Shown: positions 1 to 11,951, numbered from the stretch's first letter. The stretch is DNA of 64,000 bases from Gilliamella sp. wkB112 (GCF_001690685.1 NZ_LZGL01000020.1:210486-274485), one strand, 5' to 3'. Numbers and translations are program-made. The notes: generated by a model not told the origin, from the letters alone.

Positions 1-2
1 TA

Positions 3-119
3 AATATAATATCAATGCTAAATTCGGATGAAGATTCACCATGTAATCGCTTACCTTGGTTTATTGATATTGAAGAATTAGAGAAACCGGAATCATTAAT
101 GGAGTATGATTGGTCATGA
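3..119 (+). CDS. 3' end of an unidentified upstream gene (partial)
   Basis: An open frame enters from the left edge and ends at TGA 117-119. The readable tail is acidic and ends in the residues SLMEYDWS. I do not recognise the family from 38 residues. Its stop overlaps the ATG of the next gene in an ATGA arrangement (116-119), so the two are probably in one operon and translationally coupled. A role linked to the DjlC/HscC chaperone locus is possible but rests on position only. Confidence 0.5.
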   Translation, partial: NIISMLNSDEDSPCNRLPWFIDIEELEKPESLMEYDWS

Positions 120-2797
120 TCGAAACAAGTTGGCAAGTACTAGGAATTGAAGAAACTACCGATAAAGCTGTAATTCGTCAAGCATATCACACAAAATTAC
201 CTATGTATCATCCAGAAACCGATCCTGACGGTTTTAAAGTATTACGAGAAGCTTACGAATATGCGATGAAATATGCTGATTCACCAGAATCTAACATTGC
301 ATTTGCTTCGCTAAATTTAAAACAAAAAACACAAACACCTTCTCCTCTTTCTGAAGATGAGCTAAAAGCAAACGAAATTTGCCAAAATTATCACGCTTTA
401 TTAGAGGATCCTAAGCGTTGTTATGATATTAATCAATGGCATCAATTTGTAGCCTCATTTTACGACTATTCAATGACGGTTATTGGTATTGTCAAATGGC
501 AGTTACTGGAAATAAGTTACTCTGCCCGTCATTTATCTCTTTCTTGTGCTAAGGTTTTAGCTGATAGTTTACGCTGGCGCCAACAATTGATGACACAATT
601 ACCTGATAAAAGAGATCGTTATAACGATTTTTTAAATCACATTGAACAAGGTGACTATTTTAATTATGCGACATTATCTACTGTCAGCAAGACACTACAA
701 AGTGCAACTTTAAATTATTTACATTTTGCCAAATGGATTTTTTGGGAAAGCTCTGCTGGAGAGTTAGATGATTACTTATCACAAGATACTGTAATCTACT
801 TACCTAATGATGAAAATCTAATGTTGAAATTTGCTAACTGGCATTGTTATGCTAAACAAGCTAATTCCGGAATTCTAGACTATGCAATATCCCAACTTGC
901 CCGAACAGACCTTGAACCACATTTAATCTGCGAATGGAAATATATTATCGCGCAACAATATACCTTACTTGAGGATAAAGACAATAGTTTAAAATATTGG
1001 TTAGAACTTTATAATTCAGGTCATTATCAAGAAAAATCTGCCAGTTGGATAATTTATTGGTGTTCAGTATATGCTAAAGATCATTTACCTTTATTGATTG
1101 TCGCTCTTAATCGATCCGCCTGTTTACAAGCTAACACCACCGAAGATTTGATGTATACTATTCCGCAATTAAGTCCAACCACTATCGCCCGCTTATGCAA
1201 ACTCAATAAAGACGATTATTCCCCCGAAATTGCTGAATTTATTAGTTGGGCTTTAACTGAAAATTGGAATTATCGGCAAATTTTATTGTTACTATTAAGT
1301 GATGACGGTAACAATCGATTATTTCGTTTATATCGTCATGCGATTATGTTACGTCATGGTAATGAAATTTTATTGCAAGAAATTCTTGATGAAAGCAGTG
1401 ATAACGCTTTTGAGTTATTTATTATCCAAAATTTACAATACCAAGCTAAACAGTGTCTGGAATGGATAACCAATCTTGAACCAATCCAACAATTTAAAAC
1501 TTGGTTATACGACAATGATGAAAATACATCAATTCCAGATGAATGGAATCCAGAAATAAAAAATAATCAGTTTGTTTTTGTTCGTTTATGGTTAGATAGA
1601 TTCCGTCCCTTACCATTTGTTTCTAAATCACATTTATATTACTACATCAGTTATTCACAAATGGAAATGTTTGATTGGTTAGTATTTTTTGCCATGAGAA
1701 TAGGTTACAATTTTCCTAAACCGCCTTATGCAAATGATAGGGAAGTATACTGGCAATGGTATCGATATTGCATGTTAGTCATCGCTCTGGCAAATAATCC
1801 TGCCAAAATTGCAACATATATTAAACAAAATTATAGTACTTTCAATATACCAGATGATAGCCCCATTATTCCCATTGTTAATAATATTACACAGAATAAC
1901 TGGCAAGATGAAAGCGAACTATACAATGCCATTAATAATGACAATAAGATGATTAATTGTATGTTAATCAATTTTCCAAATTCAATTGAATCATTTATTG
2001 ATGATCCAAAACAAATTGATTTTGATGTTATACAACAGAATATAAAACAATTATGGCAACCTAAATTAGCACATCAGAAACCAGTTTATTTAATGTTATT
2101 AAATCTAATTTTATTAGACCAACCCGAGCAAAAGACTAGATTACATCAATTGCTTAATGAAATTATAGGTGATAACAAAGAATTAAGAAAAATAGCCAAT
2201 CATTTAGAGAACAATTGGAGCTTTCCGTTCACCATTAGCAAAGAACAATACCATTGCACAAAAGAATTCGATAAAATTATATCATATGCTGAACGTTTAT
2301 CTCGCTATAGTGGTTTATGCAATCAAGATGACATTAATTCGTTAAGAGAATTTAAAGATAATACCAAAAATGATATTGTATTGCGTCTTTGCGTAGCTCT
2401 CCTGCTAGCCAAACAAGCCAAGAATCAGAAAAAATTTACCTCTCTTAATCTACCTGAAAATAAACCGTGGCAATTCTGGCGTTGGAAAGGACGCACAGAT
2501 GTAGTAGGTTTTTTAAAGCAGCTATTTTATGGTTCATTAATTCCATGGATAATTTTCGATTTCTTTGGATTTGGAAACCTTTGCAATAGTATAACGCTTT
2601 CGGTTATTCACTGGGGTATATTGATTAACGCTATTTTTGCCATTAAACGACGCCTTAATGATATTTATAATGGTGATCGCTTATTTATGATTGTAATAAT
2701 AATTATCTTTCCGTTGCTTTTATTAGTTTGCTGGTTTCCAGGAATAGATCGTACCAATCATTATGGTCCACCAGTTGATAGAAATAAAATAGAATAA
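116..2797 (+). CDS. DjlC/DjlB-like membrane J-domain protein
   Basis: About 893 residues. The N-terminus reads as a J domain (residues 3-60: WQVLGIEETTDKAVIRQAYH), but the canonical HPD is HPE (His32-Pro33-Glu34), followed by DPDGF and LREAYEYA, a pattern I associate with the degenerate DjlB/DjlC-type J domains. A long, probably helical and poorly conserved middle follows. Three hydrophobic stretches lie near the C-terminus (about residues 805-875), so the protein is probably membrane-anchored. The ATG at 116 is preferred over an upstream TTG at 110 because it overlaps the preceding stop. The E. coli relatives are about 480 residues, so this is nearly twice as long. It converges on hscC, the Hsp70 these J-proteins are known to serve, so it is probably the HscC co-chaperone. 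The substrate is unknown. Confidence 0.7.
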   Translation: MIETSWQVLGIEETTDKAVIRQAYHTKLPMYHPETDPDGFKVLREAYEYAMKYADSPESNIAFASLNLKQKTQTPSPLSEDELKANEICQNYHALLEDPKRCYDINQWHQFVASFYDYSMTVIGIVKWQLLEISYSARHLSLSCAKVLADSLRWRQQLMTQLPDKRDRYNDFLNHIEQGDYFNYATLSTVSKTLQSATLNYLHFAKWIFWESSAGELDDYLSQDTVIYLPNDENLMLKFANWHCYAKQANSGILDYAISQLARTDLEPHLICEWKYIIAQQYTLLEDKDNSLKYWLELYNSGHYQEKSASWIIYWCSVYAKDHLPLLIVALNRSACLQANTTEDLMYTIPQLSPTTIARLCKLNKDDYSPEIAEFISWALTENWNYRQILLLLLSDDGNNRLFRLYRHAIMLRHGNEILLQEILDESSDNAFELFIIQNLQYQAKQCLEWITNLEPIQQFKTWLYDNDENTSIPDEWNPEIKNNQFVFVRLWLDRFRPLPFVSKSHLYYYISYSQMEMFDWLVFFAMRIGYNFPKPPYANDREVYWQWYRYCMLVIALANNPAKIATYIKQNYSTFNIPDDSPIIPIVNNITQNNWQDESELYNAINNDNKMINCMLINFPNSIESFIDDPKQIDFDVIQQNIKQLWQPKLAHQKPVYLMLLNLILLDQPEQKTRLHQLLNEIIGDNKELRKIANHLENNWSFPFTISKEQYHCTKEFDKIISYAERLSRYSGLCNQDDINSLREFKDNTKNDIVLRLCVALLLAKQAKNQKKFTSLNLPENKPWQFWRWKGRTDVVGFLKQLFYGSLIPWIIFDFFGFGNLCNSITLSVIHWGILINAIFAIKRRLNDIYNGDRLFMIVIIIIFPLLLLVCWFPGIDRTNHYGPPVDRNKIE

Positions 2798-2882
2798 AAA
2801 TCACTTTTTTATAGCAAAAGGGGAAAAAGCATAAATGTGTCATCAATAATTATACTCACTTTTCCCTTGTTAACCAATTAAT

Positions 2883-2911
2883 AGTAACTATTTATATTTC
2901 ATATAGTTACT
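2883..2911. repeat. 9-bp inverted repeat at the hscC stop codon
   Basis: AGTAACTAT (2883-2891) and ATAGTTACT (2903-2911) are perfectly complementary with an 11-nt loop. They sit between the convergent djlC-like and hscC genes and touch the hscC stop. The stem is A+T rich without a clear T-run, so a terminator role is weak. Confidence 0.35.
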
Positions 2912-4583
2912 ACCTATCAAGTTGCTGCAGGTTTAATTCTATTTCATTGCGTGTTGCTGTAATTTTATCACTGTTTTGTTCATGTAACACTTCTAAAAAG
3001 GCTTCAATATAAGAACCAATTAATATTCTTTCTTCACCTAATGATTGTGCCCATGCCCTCTCTAATCTTGCTAATAAAGTACGGTTTGGCATTTCATCAC
3101 GAGGATGGATTTTAAGTGCTTTTAACCGTTCCTGACTTTGTTGTTTTTGTTGCTCTGTTAATCCAAGTGGGCTATGATCAATTACTTTTCCATGCTGTAA
3201 ACCAGTTTCAAGCAAAATCACATCGACCTCTAACAGACCGCTCAAGTCGTAACTAAAACGAATTTCAATACCTTGTATTCTTTCTATAGGAGTTAGTGGG
3301 ACATCAAATTCATCAATAAAAACATTATCAGCAACAAGAGGATTTTCTCCCTGATAAACTGATACACAAATCTTTTTTTGATATGGGTGTGTAGTCCAAA
3401 ATTTTTTCACTTTTGAAGTAGGAACAATAGTGTTACGTTCAATAATTGGTGAAAATAATCCACTAATATTGTCCGAAGAGATTTCAATGCCAAGAGTATA
3501 AGGACATACATCAGTTAAAATAACCTCTTCAACATCTTGGTTTCTTAGCCTACAAGCAGCTTGAATAGCTGCACCTTGGGCGACAATAGTGGTAGGGTTA
3601 ACGTGCCGATAAGGCAATTTACCAAATAATTTAGTAACCAACTCACGCACTACTCCAAGTTGTGACGAGCCACCGACTAAAACAATGTGTTGCAGTTGGT
3701 TAGGTTTTAACCGCGCATCACTTAATGCTTGCTCAACTGGAGCTCGTAAACGATTAATTAGTGGTAACCAAAGTGATTTAGACCGATTTTCATTCAAGGA
3801 AAATTGCCATTGCTTATCTTGCCAAGTCCAAGTTAAATTATGTGGTTCATCACCATTCAGTTTACATTTCAGCTGTTCAGCTAAATCTAATAAACGAGCA
3901 TAATCATCAACTGGAATATCTTGTTGTTGCAATTTCCACTCACTTAAACAAGCCTTAACAATATACTGTGTAAAATCCTCGCCACCTAAATAGTTATCGC
4001 CAGCTGAAGCATGAACTTCAATAATAGGCATTGAGTATTCAAGAACTGTGACATCAAAAGTACCACCACCCAAATCAAACACTAAGGTATTCCCTGATTG
4101 TTCTTCATGCAATCCATAAGCCATTGCGGCTGCTGTGGGCTCATTAATTAAGCGTACCGCATTTAGACCAGCAAGCTCAGCTGCAAATCGGGTTTGTTTA
4201 CGTTGCTCATCATTAAAATAAGCCGGAACAGAAATAACTACGTCACAAATTTCTTGCTTTAAAAAAGCTTCAGCATCAGCTTTTAATGATTTTAAAACCA
4301 TTGCTGAAAGTTCCGTTGGATTAAACTTTTGGTCACCAAGCTTAAAAACTTTATTAGAACCTAAAAAGCGTTTAAATGCTGCTGCGCTACGATTTGGATG
4401 AGTAGTTAAACGTGACAATGCCGCATGCCCAACCAAGATTGAATTATCTTCATCAAGGCTTACCGCTGATGGTGTAATCACTTCACCGATTGAATTAGGA
4501 ATGAGAGTCGGTTTGCCGTCTTGCCAAACACAAATTAAACTATTGGTTGTACCTAGATCTATGCCTATAGGATGGTGCGTCAA
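2910..4583 (-). CDS. hscC: Hsp70-family chaperone HscC
   Basis: 557 residues. This is a specialised Hsp70 paralogue: an ATPase that binds and releases client proteins with a J-domain partner. The nucleotide-binding domain occupies about residues 1-360, with GIDLGTTNS at 7-15, DVVISVPAYFNDEQRK, the NEPTAAAMAYGL strand and the phosphate-loop motif [14 protein letters not shown]. The substrate-binding part is short and lacks most of the helical lid of DnaK (about 80 residues shorter), as in E. coli HscC (556). Sequence resemblance to E. coli HscC is strong throughout, and clearly closer than to the dnaK also in this window. It converges on a DjlC-like gene, matching the known HscC/DjlC partnership. 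HscC is linked to transcription control (sigma70) in E. coli; here that is inference. Confidence 0.93.
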   Translation of the reverse strand: MTHHPIGIDLGTTNSLICVWQDGKPTLIPNSIGEVITPSAVSLDEDNSILVGHAALSRLTTHPNRSAAAFKRFLGSNKVFKLGDQKFNPTELSAMVLKSLKADAEAFLKQEICDVVISVPAYFNDEQRKQTRFAAELAGLNAVRLINEPTAAAMAYGLHEEQSGNTLVFDLGGGTFDVTVLEYSMPIIEVHASAGDNYLGGEDFTQYIVKACLSEWKLQQQDIPVDDYARLLDLAEQLKCKLNGDEPHNLTWTWQDKQWQFSLNENRSKSLWLPLINRLRAPVEQALSDARLKPNQLQHIVLVGGSSQLGVVRELVTKLFGKLPYRHVNPTTIVAQGAAIQAACRLRNQDVEEVILTDVCPYTLGIEISSDNISGLFSPIIERNTIVPTSKVKKFWTTHPYQKKICVSVYQGENPLVADNVFIDEFDVPLTPIERIQGIEIRFSYDLSGLLEVDVILLETGLQHGKVIDHSPLGLTEQQKQQSQERLKALKIHPRDEMPNRTLLARLERAWAQSLGEERILIGSYIEAFLEVLHEQNSDKITATRNEIELNLQQLDR

Positions 4584-4746
4584 TGTCTTATTTCCTTAAT
4601 AATATAATAATTAATGTAAACAGTATTATATTATTATAATAGTTTAAGGTGCAATTTCAGGTCAATATAATAGGCAGTGTTTCATTTTGTTGGTTTAACT
4701 AATTAAATTTGTTTTAATGTGGTGAATTTTATCTAAACAATTATAA

Positions 4747-4766
4747 AAAACTAGTTAACTAGTTTT
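4747..4766. terminator. 20-bp palindrome at the 3' end of xseA
   Basis: AAAACTAGTTAACTAGTTTT is a perfect palindrome abutting the xseA stop (4766-4768). On the minus strand it ends in a short T-run, so it could act as a weak A+T-rich terminator. Most of the 182-nt hscC-xseA gap holds nothing else I recognise. Confidence 0.35.
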
Positions 4767-6097
4767 CATTCAATTGCAATAATCTTACTGACCAACCTAC
4801 CATTTTTTAATCTGGTTATGATTATCTCATCAACAGTCACTTGTTCACTACTGCGAATCACCATTTGCTCTTGATTAGTAGTAACCGAATAACCGCGTTC
4901 TAGAATTGCCAATGGGCTAATACTATTAAGTTGCGATGTTTGTATAGCATACTGATGTTTAGATTGAACTAATTTTTGTTTTATTAAGTTGATTAGTTGC
5001 TGCTGTTTTTGGCTTATATCCTGAGTTAAATAAATAATCCTGTTTTGTGGTGAAATACGTAACAATCTTTTATCTAAAGAAGTATGTCGATTTTCTTGTT
5101 TTAATAAATATTGTTGCATATTTTCATATAACGCATGCCGGCAACTTAATAATCGATTTAACTGCTTTGATAACTTAGCTTGTGGGTGTTGTATTTGTAA
5201 TTGTTGAAATAATTTATTTAGCCTTCCTCGGCACTTCATTAAATAGTAATCAATTGCCATCAACAAATGCTGTTCTTGAACTTGCATTCGTTTTATTTGT
5301 TCTAGCTTATCTCGACTAACTAGTTCTGCCGCAGCCGAAGGTGTAGCAGCTCTAATATCAGCAACAAAATCGGCAATAGTAAAATCGATTTCATGACCAA
5401 CTGCGCTAACAATCGGTATTTGACTAGCAAAAATGGCGCGCGCGACTACTTCCTCATTAAATGACCAAAGATCTTCAAGTGAACCACCACCACGACCAAC
5501 AATCAAAACATCACACTCTTGACGGTTATTGGCCAGTTGAATCAACTTGGCAATTTGTGCCGCAGCTTCATTACCTTGCACCTGTGTAGGGTAAATAATC
5601 AAATGCAAACTAGGATCGCGGCGTTTTAAGATCTGACAAATATCATGTAGTGCCGCACCGGTTGAAGATGTAATTATACCAACTGTACGAATATTTTCTG
5701 GCAACGGTTTTTTATAAATATTATCAAATAAACCTTCTTCACTAAGTTTTTGTTTCAACTGCTCAAACTTTTGTTGTAATAGTCCCGCTCCTGCTGACTG
5801 CATACTATCAATCACTAATTGATATTCGCCGCGAGCTTCGTAAAGTGTTACTGTGGCTCGGACTAAAACCTGCTGACCGTTTTGTGGGGTAAATCCTACT
5901 CTAAAATTGCTATTACGGAACATAGCACAACGGACTTGAGCGCTATCATCTTTTAAAGTGAAATACCAATGCCCTGATGCTGGACGAGAGAAATTTGAAA
6001 TTTCACCAACCAACCATACTTGACCAATAGCATCATTAAGTAAATCTTTGACCATTTGGTTAAGATCTTTAACCGATAAAATCGAATTACCTTGCAT
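4766..6097 (-). CDS. xseA: Exodeoxyribonuclease VII large subunit
   Basis: 443 residues against about 456 in E. coli. Catalytic subunit of exonuclease VII, which degrades single-stranded DNA from both ends; the small subunit xseB is not in the window. An N-terminal OB-fold DNA-binding region (about 1-100, including SNFSRPASGHWYFTLKD) is followed by the catalytic domain with VGIITSSTGAALHDI, VGRGGGSLEDLWSFNE and AVGHEIDFTIADF. A Gln-rich coiled-coil region then precedes the small C-terminal domain (LAILERGYSV). xthA lies 24 bp upstream on the same strand, so the two DNA-repair nucleases may be cotranscribed. Confidence 0.95.
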   Translation of the reverse strand: MQGNSILSVKDLNQMVKDLLNDAIGQVWLVGEISNFSRPASGHWYFTLKDDSAQVRCAMFRNSNFRVGFTPQNGQQVLVRATVTLYEARGEYQLVIDSMQSAGAGLLQQKFEQLKQKLSEEGLFDNIYKKPLPENIRTVGIITSSTGAALHDICQILKRRDPSLHLIIYPTQVQGNEAAAQIAKLIQLANNRQECDVLIVGRGGGSLEDLWSFNEEVVARAIFASQIPIVSAVGHEIDFTIADFVADIRAATPSAAAELVSRDKLEQIKRMQVQEQHLLMAIDYYLMKCRGRLNKLFQQLQIQHPQAKLSKQLNRLLSCRHALYENMQQYLLKQENRHTSLDKRLLRISPQNRIIYLTQDISQKQQQLINLIKQKLVQSKHQYAIQTSQLNSISPLAILERGYSVTTNQEQMVIRSSEQVTVDEIIITRLKNGRLVSKIIAIE

Positions 6098-6121
6098 GCT
6101 ACTACCCTTATAATTGTGTCT

Positions 6122-6928
6122 TTATACTAAATCGAATTCTGCCCAGATTGGTGCATGATCTGATGGTTTTTCCATAGCTCGAATACCATAATCAATTCCC
6201 GTTTGTAAACAATAATCCATCAGTTTTGGGCTAGCTAAAATCAAATCAATCCGTAGTCCTGTTTGGGAATCAAAGCCCTTTGAACGATAATCAAACCAAG
6301 AATACTGTTGTTTGCTTGGATATTGGTTACGATAAGTATCAATAAAACCGAGTGACATTAAGTTTGTCATCCACTCACGTTCTTCAGGTAAAAACGAACA
6401 CTTACCGGTACGTAACCAACGTTTACGGCTATCTTCTGATATCCCAATATCTAAATCAGTAGGACTGATATTCATATCCCCCATAATTAAAGACAATTGG
6501 TTACTTAGTTGATTTTGTTGTAAATAATTAATCAAATCGTGGTAAAACTTACGTTTAGCCGGATATTTAATTTCATGGTGTAAACTTTCACCTTGCGGGA
6601 AGTAACCATTGATCACCGTTAAATTACCTTGACTAGTTGGTAACTCTACCATAATCAACCGACATTGTGCTTCATCATTATCAGTTGGAAATCCACACTG
6701 TACTGATAAAGGTTGTTGTTTGGTTAACAAAGCAACGCCATAATGACCTTTCTGTCCATGATAATTTAAGTAATAACCAAATTGTTTTAGTTCTTCAACA
6801 GGGAACTGATCATTATGGACTTTGGTTTCTTGTAAGCCAATCACATCTGGTTGGTATTTATCAATAATTGCCGCTAATTGATGGATGCGAGCTCTAAGGC
6901 TATTAATATTAAAAGAGATAACTTTCAT
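6122..6928 (-). CDS. xthA: Exodeoxyribonuclease III
   Basis: 268 residues, the same length as E. coli XthA. This Mg-dependent AP endonuclease and 3'-5' exonuclease of base-excision repair has an exonuclease/endonuclease/phosphatase fold. Visible active-site elements are [15 protein letters not shown] with Glu34, [14 protein letters not shown] (the Asp/Asn pair) and the C-terminal [10 protein letters not shown] with the catalytic Asp-His. The gene reads toward xseA and is divergent from tyrA; the 119-nt gap at 6929-7047 must hold both promoters. Confidence 0.96.
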   Translation of the reverse strand: MKVISFNINSLRARIHQLAAIIDKYQPDVIGLQETKVHNDQFPVEELKQFGYYLNYHGQKGHYGVALLTKQQPLSVQCGFPTDNDEAQCRLIMVELPTSQGNLTVINGYFPQGESLHHEIKYPAKRKFYHDLINYLQQNQLSNQLSLIMGDMNISPTDLDIGISEDSRKRWLRTGKCSFLPEEREWMTNLMSLGFIDTYRNQYPSKQQYSWFDYRSKGFDSQTGLRIDLILASPKLMDYCLQTGIDYGIRAMEKPSDHAPIWAEFDLV

Positions 6929-7047
6929 AATAAATTTATTGTATTCGATTTGATGTTACAATTGTCTCATCCTACCAAAAATACGTTATACTGTTAAGCT
7001 ATTACAGAAAAAGCTACCATTTGTGGTGAAAAAAGGATTAACCGAAC

Positions 7048-8169
7048 ATGTCTAAGGAATTATTTGCATTGCGAGATAAAATTGATGAGATTGATAAAGC
7101 TATTTTATCTCTTATTACCAAGCGATTAGCATTAGTTACTGAAGTCGGTGAAGTAAAAAGTCAACACGGTATTCCCATTTACGATCCTAAACGTGAAACT
7201 GATATGCTAACTAAAAGACGGCAAGAAGCAGAGCAAGCAGGAATATCACCAACATTGATTGAAGATATTTTACGCCGACTCATGCGCGAGTCTTATATTA
7301 GTGAAAATGACAAAGGTTTCAAGAAAATTTATACAGGCCAAGGATCAATTGTAATTATTGGTGGTAATGGACAGATGGGAAGACTGTTTTCACGTTTATT
7401 TACACTATCCGGATATAACGTTAAAACGTTAGGTTCAAAAACTATGCATCAAGCGGCTGAAGTGGTTGCTGATGCTGCCGCCGTAATTGTTACTGTGCCG
7501 ATTAGCAAAACTTGTGAAATTATTAAACAATTACCGCCACTGCCCAAAGATTGTATTTTAACTGATTTTACATCAATAAAAGTTAAACCACTTAAAGCGA
7601 TGCTAGAAAAACACGCTGGCCCAGTAGTCGGTTTACACCCTATGTTTGGTCCTGATGTACCAAATTTAGCCAAACAAATTATTGTTTATTGTGATGGCCG
7701 TGAACCGGATAAATATCAATGGTTAATTGAACAAATGCGAATTTGGGGAGCTAATTTATGCGGTATTGCTGCTACACAACACGATAAATGCATGTCTTTT
7801 ATTCAAGCATTACGCCATTTCACCTCTTTCGCATACGGTGTTAATTTGCAACGCGAACATGCAGATTTAGAACAATTAATTGCGTTATCATCACCTATTT
7901 ATCGCTTAGAACTAATGATGGTTGGTAGGCTTTTTGCTCAAGATCCTGAACTTTATGCCGATATCATCATGGCGTCAGAAGATAATATCGAACTAATTAA
8001 ACGTTATTATAAACGATTTGGTGAAATGGTTGATTTGCTTGAGCAACGTGACAAAGACAAATTTATCAAAAATTTTAACGAAGTAAGTGCTTGGTTTGGT
8101 AATTATGCACAACGCTTTATTAAAGAAAGCCAAAGTTTATTGAAATTTGCTAATGATAATCGAGAATAA
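7048..8169 (+). CDS. tyrA: Bifunctional chorismate mutase / prephenate dehydrogenase
   Basis: 373 residues, as in E. coli. Residues 1-90 form an AroQ-type chorismate mutase ([19 protein letters not shown]). Residues from about 100 form an NAD-dependent prephenate dehydrogenase with the Rossmann motif [18 protein letters not shown] and the substrate-site block GLHPMFGPD. Together they convert chorismate to 4-hydroxyphenylpyruvate for tyrosine synthesis. An AAGGA ribosome site precedes the ATG. No aroF neighbour and no convincing TyrR box were seen. The gene stands alone before glmM, separated by 98 bp that contain a dispersed repeat. Confidence 0.96.
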   Translation: MSKELFALRDKIDEIDKAILSLITKRLALVTEVGEVKSQHGIPIYDPKRETDMLTKRRQEAEQAGISPTLIEDILRRLMRESYISENDKGFKKIYTGQGSIVIIGGNGQMGRLFSRLFTLSGYNVKTLGSKTMHQAAEVVADAAAVIVTVPISKTCEIIKQLPPLPKDCILTDFTSIKVKPLKAMLEKHAGPVVGLHPMFGPDVPNLAKQIIVYCDGREPDKYQWLIEQMRIWGANLCGIAATQHDKCMSFIQALRHFTSFAYGVNLQREHADLEQLIALSSPIYRLELMMVGRLFAQDPELYADIIMASEDNIELIKRYYKRFGEMVDLLEQRDKDKFIKNFNEVSAWFGNYAQRFIKESQSLLKFANDNRE

Positions 8170-8178
8170 ATATATACT

Positions 8179-8213
8179 AAAACGTATACTTGACCTGAAA
8201 CTTATTTACAGTG
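8179..8213 (+). repeat. Dispersed intergenic repeat, copy A
   Basis: The core reads AACGTATACTTGACCTGAAA followed by CTTATTTACAGTG. Related sequences occur at 29919-29950 (plus), 44601-44633 (minus) and 47534-47567 (minus). It lies between tyrA and glmM, upstream of and in the same direction as glmM. Confidence 0.5.
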
Positions 8214-8267
8214 AATATTGAAAGTATGCAAATTTAAAAATGATAATTTTTAGTTTGAGGAAATTAG

Positions 8268-9599
8268 ATGTCTAATAGAAAATATTTTGGTACGGATGGG
8301 ATTCGTGGCAAAGTTGGTCAATACCCTATCACACCAGACTTTGCGCTTAAACTAGGTTGGGCCGCAGGCAAAGTATTAGCTAAAGATGGTGTCAAAAAAG
8401 TTTTAATTGGTAAAGACACCCGTATTTCAGGTTACATGTTGGAATCCGCATTAGAGGCAGGATTTGCCTCTGCTGGCGTTGCAACTGCGTTTACCGGACC
8501 AATGCCAACGCCTGCTATTGCTTATTTAACCCGTACATTTCGTGCTGATGCGGGTGTGGTTATTTCTGCGTCCCACAACCCTTTTTATGATAATGGAATT
8601 AAGTTCTTTTCAACCGAAGGGAAAAAACTTGATGATGCAATAGAATTGGAAATTGAAACCCAACTTGAAAAAGAAGTTGATTGTGTCGAATCCAAACAAC
8701 TTGGTCGCGCCAGTAGAATTACCGATGCAGCAGGACGTTATATAGAATTTTGTAAAAGTTCATTCGATCATGATTTAAGTTTATCAGGGCTAAAAATTGT
8801 GGTCGATTGTGCGAATGGCGCAACTTATCATATCGCACCAAAAGTATTACGCGAACTCGGCGCTCATGTTATAAAGATTGGCTGTGAACCTGATGGCGTT
8901 AATATTAACGAAAGCTGTGGTGCAACTGATGTTAAAACTTTAACCAAACGCGTTATTGATGAAAAAGCCGATTTAGGTTTTGCATTAGATGGAGATGGCG
9001 ATCGTATAATTATGGTTGATGATCAAGGTCGCAAAATTGATGGAGACTTAATTATTTATATTATTGCCCGAGAGGCATTAAGACATGGTCAGCTAAAAGG
9101 CGGAGTAGTAGGAACCTTAATGAGCAATATGGGACTAGAAATAGCTCTTAAAAATCTGGGCATCCCATTTATTAGAGCTAAAGTCGGTGACCGTTATGTT
9201 CTAGAAAAAATGATTGAGAAAAATTGGCGACTTGGTGCTGAAAATTCCGGGCATGTTCTATTACTAGATAAAACTACCACTGGTGATGGTATTATTGCTG
9301 GTTTACAAGTATTAAGTGCTATGGTGCGTAATAATATGTCATTAGCGGATTTGTGCGTAGGCATGACAATGCTGCCTCAAGTGCTAATTAATGTTCGTTT
9401 TTCTGGTGGAAATGATCCATTAACTACCGCTGCAGTCAAAATTGCAATTCAACAAGCGGAGTCACAATTAGCTGATAATGGACGCGTATTAATCCGTAAA
9501 TCTGGCACTGAACCAGTTATTCGGGTTATGGTTGAAGGAAGTGATGAGGTAGAAATTCGCAAATTAGCCGAATCGATTGCTGAGGCTGTTAAAGCCTAA
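8268..9599 (+). CDS. glmM: Phosphoglucosamine mutase
   Basis: 443 residues (445 in E. coli). It converts glucosamine-6-phosphate to glucosamine-1-phosphate on the route to UDP-GlcNAc, peptidoglycan and LPS. The N-terminus FGTDGIRG, the phosphoserine loop ISASHNP with the catalytic Ser at 102, the metal loop DGDGDR and the phosphate-binding [12 protein letters not shown] are all intact. In E. coli it follows folP; here it stands alone between tyrA and the ATP synthase operon. Confidence 0.96.
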   Translation: MSNRKYFGTDGIRGKVGQYPITPDFALKLGWAAGKVLAKDGVKKVLIGKDTRISGYMLESALEAGFASAGVATAFTGPMPTPAIAYLTRTFRADAGVVISASHNPFYDNGIKFFSTEGKKLDDAIELEIETQLEKEVDCVESKQLGRASRITDAAGRYIEFCKSSFDHDLSLSGLKIVVDCANGATYHIAPKVLRELGAHVIKIGCEPDGVNINESCGATDVKTLTKRVIDEKADLGFALDGDGDRIIMVDDQGRKIDGDLIIYIIAREALRHGQLKGGVVGTLMSNMGLEIALKNLGIPFIRAKVGDRYVLEKMIEKNWRLGAENSGHVLLLDKTTTGDGIIAGLQVLSAMVRNNMSLADLCVGMTMLPQVLINVRFSGGNDPLTTAAVKIAIQQAESQLADNGRVLIRKSGTEPVIRVMVEGSDEVEIRKLAESIAEAVKA

Positions 9600-9635
9600 A
9601 AATAGTATTATTGATTATCATTTATCAGCTCTTAG

Positions 9636-9765
9636 TTGACAAAATAGGTTTAATAACATTATTGTAAACGATTAGCTTCAATTTACATAAAATTAGGAAA
9701 AAGTGTTTAAATTCTTTATTTTGTTAATCAAAGGTTGACTTAATATAGGTAATTAGGTTTAAAAT
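9636..9765 (+). promoter_or_regulatory. Candidate promoters of the ATP synthase operon
   Basis: Two sigma70-like candidates lie in the 260-nt gap before atpB. A perfect TTGACA (9636-9641) is followed 18 nt later by a weak TATTGT. TTGACT (9735-9740) is followed by TTTAAA (17-nt spacing) or TAAAAT (19-nt spacing). No open frame fits an AtpI protein in this gap. Confidence 0.45.
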
Positions 9766-9850
9766 AATAGTTCATTGTTATTATAGCGATTGCTTATACC
9801 TTTCAGGATTATAATTAAGCAATATTTTTTTATTTTTTAAGAATAGGTAA

Positions 9851-10642
<792 letters not shown>

Positions 10643-10648
10643 TCTTAA

Positions 10649-10909
<261 letters not shown>

Positions 10910-10933
10910 TATTAATTTAAGAGGAATTGTATC

Positions 10934-11404
10934 ATGAATATGAACGCAACTCTCCTCGGCCAAGCAATTACATTTGTATTGTTTGTTTGGTTCTGTATGA
11001 AGTTTGTTTGGCCTCCAGTTATCCGTGCGATTGAAAAACGCCAAAAAGAGATAGCCGATGGACTTGCTTCTGCAGAAACAGCAAAAAAAGATTTGGAATT
11101 AGCCAAAGCAAATACATCTGACATAATGCAACAGGCTAAGGTTGAGGCTAATGCAATTATTGAGCAAGCCAACAAACGTAAAGCTGTTATTCTGGAAGAA
11201 GCTCAACAAGAAGCTTCCCGTGAAAAAGAACGTATTGTTGCTCAAGGTCTTGCCGAAGTAGAGGCTGAACGTAAGCATGCTCGAGAAGAGCTCAAACAAC
11301 AAGTCGCTACACTCGCTATTGCCGGTGCAGAAAAAATTATTGAACGTTCTGTTAATGAAGCCGCTAATAGCGACATCATTGATAAACTAGTAGCTGAACT
11401 ATAA
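10934..11404 (+). CDS. atpF: ATP synthase Fo subunit b
   Basis: 156 residues, identical in length to E. coli AtpF. One N-terminal membrane helix (about 5-25) is followed by a long charged coiled coil ([20 protein letters not shown]) that forms the peripheral stalk and contacts delta. It starts 25 bp after atpE with an AGAGGA ribosome site. Confidence 0.96.
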   Translation: MNMNATLLGQAITFVLFVWFCMKFVWPPVIRAIEKRQKEIADGLASAETAKKDLELAKANTSDIMQQAKVEANAIIEQANKRKAVILEEAQQEASREKERIVAQGLAEVEAERKHAREELKQQVATLAIAGAEKIIERSVNEAANSDIIDKLVAEL

Positions 11405-11417
11405 GGAGAATAGAGCA

Positions 11418-11951
11418 ATGGCTGACTTAATTACAATTGCTCGTCCTTATGCTAAAGCCGCTTTCGACTTCGCGGTAGAAAAAAATAGTATCGAGTCATG
11501 GCATAAAATGTTAGTGCTTACATCTGAAGTCAGTCAAGACGAACAGATAAAAAGCATACTTACATCTGACATGAAAACCGATTCGGTTGCTAACCTATTT
11601 ATTAATATATGTAAAGATGTATTAGATGAGTTTAGCACCAATTTTATTAAGATTATGGCTGAAAATAAGCGTTTATCACTTTTACCCGAAGTGTTAGCTC
11701 TGTTTGAACAATTATGTTTAGATAGGGAAGCGCAAGCAGATGTGGATGTTATCTCTGCTCAAGCCTTATCTAATGAACAACTTGATAAGATTTCTGTCGC
11801 AGTCGAAAAACGTTTATCACGAAAAGTAAAACTAAAATGTCATATAGATAAATCGCTCATTTCTGGTTTTATTATTCGTACGGGCGATATGGTTATTGAT
11901 AGTAGTATCAGAGGGCGTTTAAATCGTTTAAATGACGCTCTACAGTCTTAA
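11418..11951 (+). CDS. atpH: ATP synthase F1 subunit delta
   Basis: 177 residues. It joins the b-subunit stalk to the top of the alpha/beta hexamer. The N-terminus [17 protein letters not shown] and the C-terminal [21 protein letters not shown] block are typical of the family. It sits 13 bp after atpF and 11 bp before atpA. Confidence 0.95.
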   Translation: MADLITIARPYAKAAFDFAVEKNSIESWHKMLVLTSEVSQDEQIKSILTSDMKTDSVANLFINICKDVLDEFSTNFIKIMAENKRLSLLPEVLALFEQLCLDREAQADVDVISAQALSNEQLDKISVAVEKRLSRKVKLKCHIDKSLISGFIIRTGDMVIDSSIRGRLNRLNDALQS

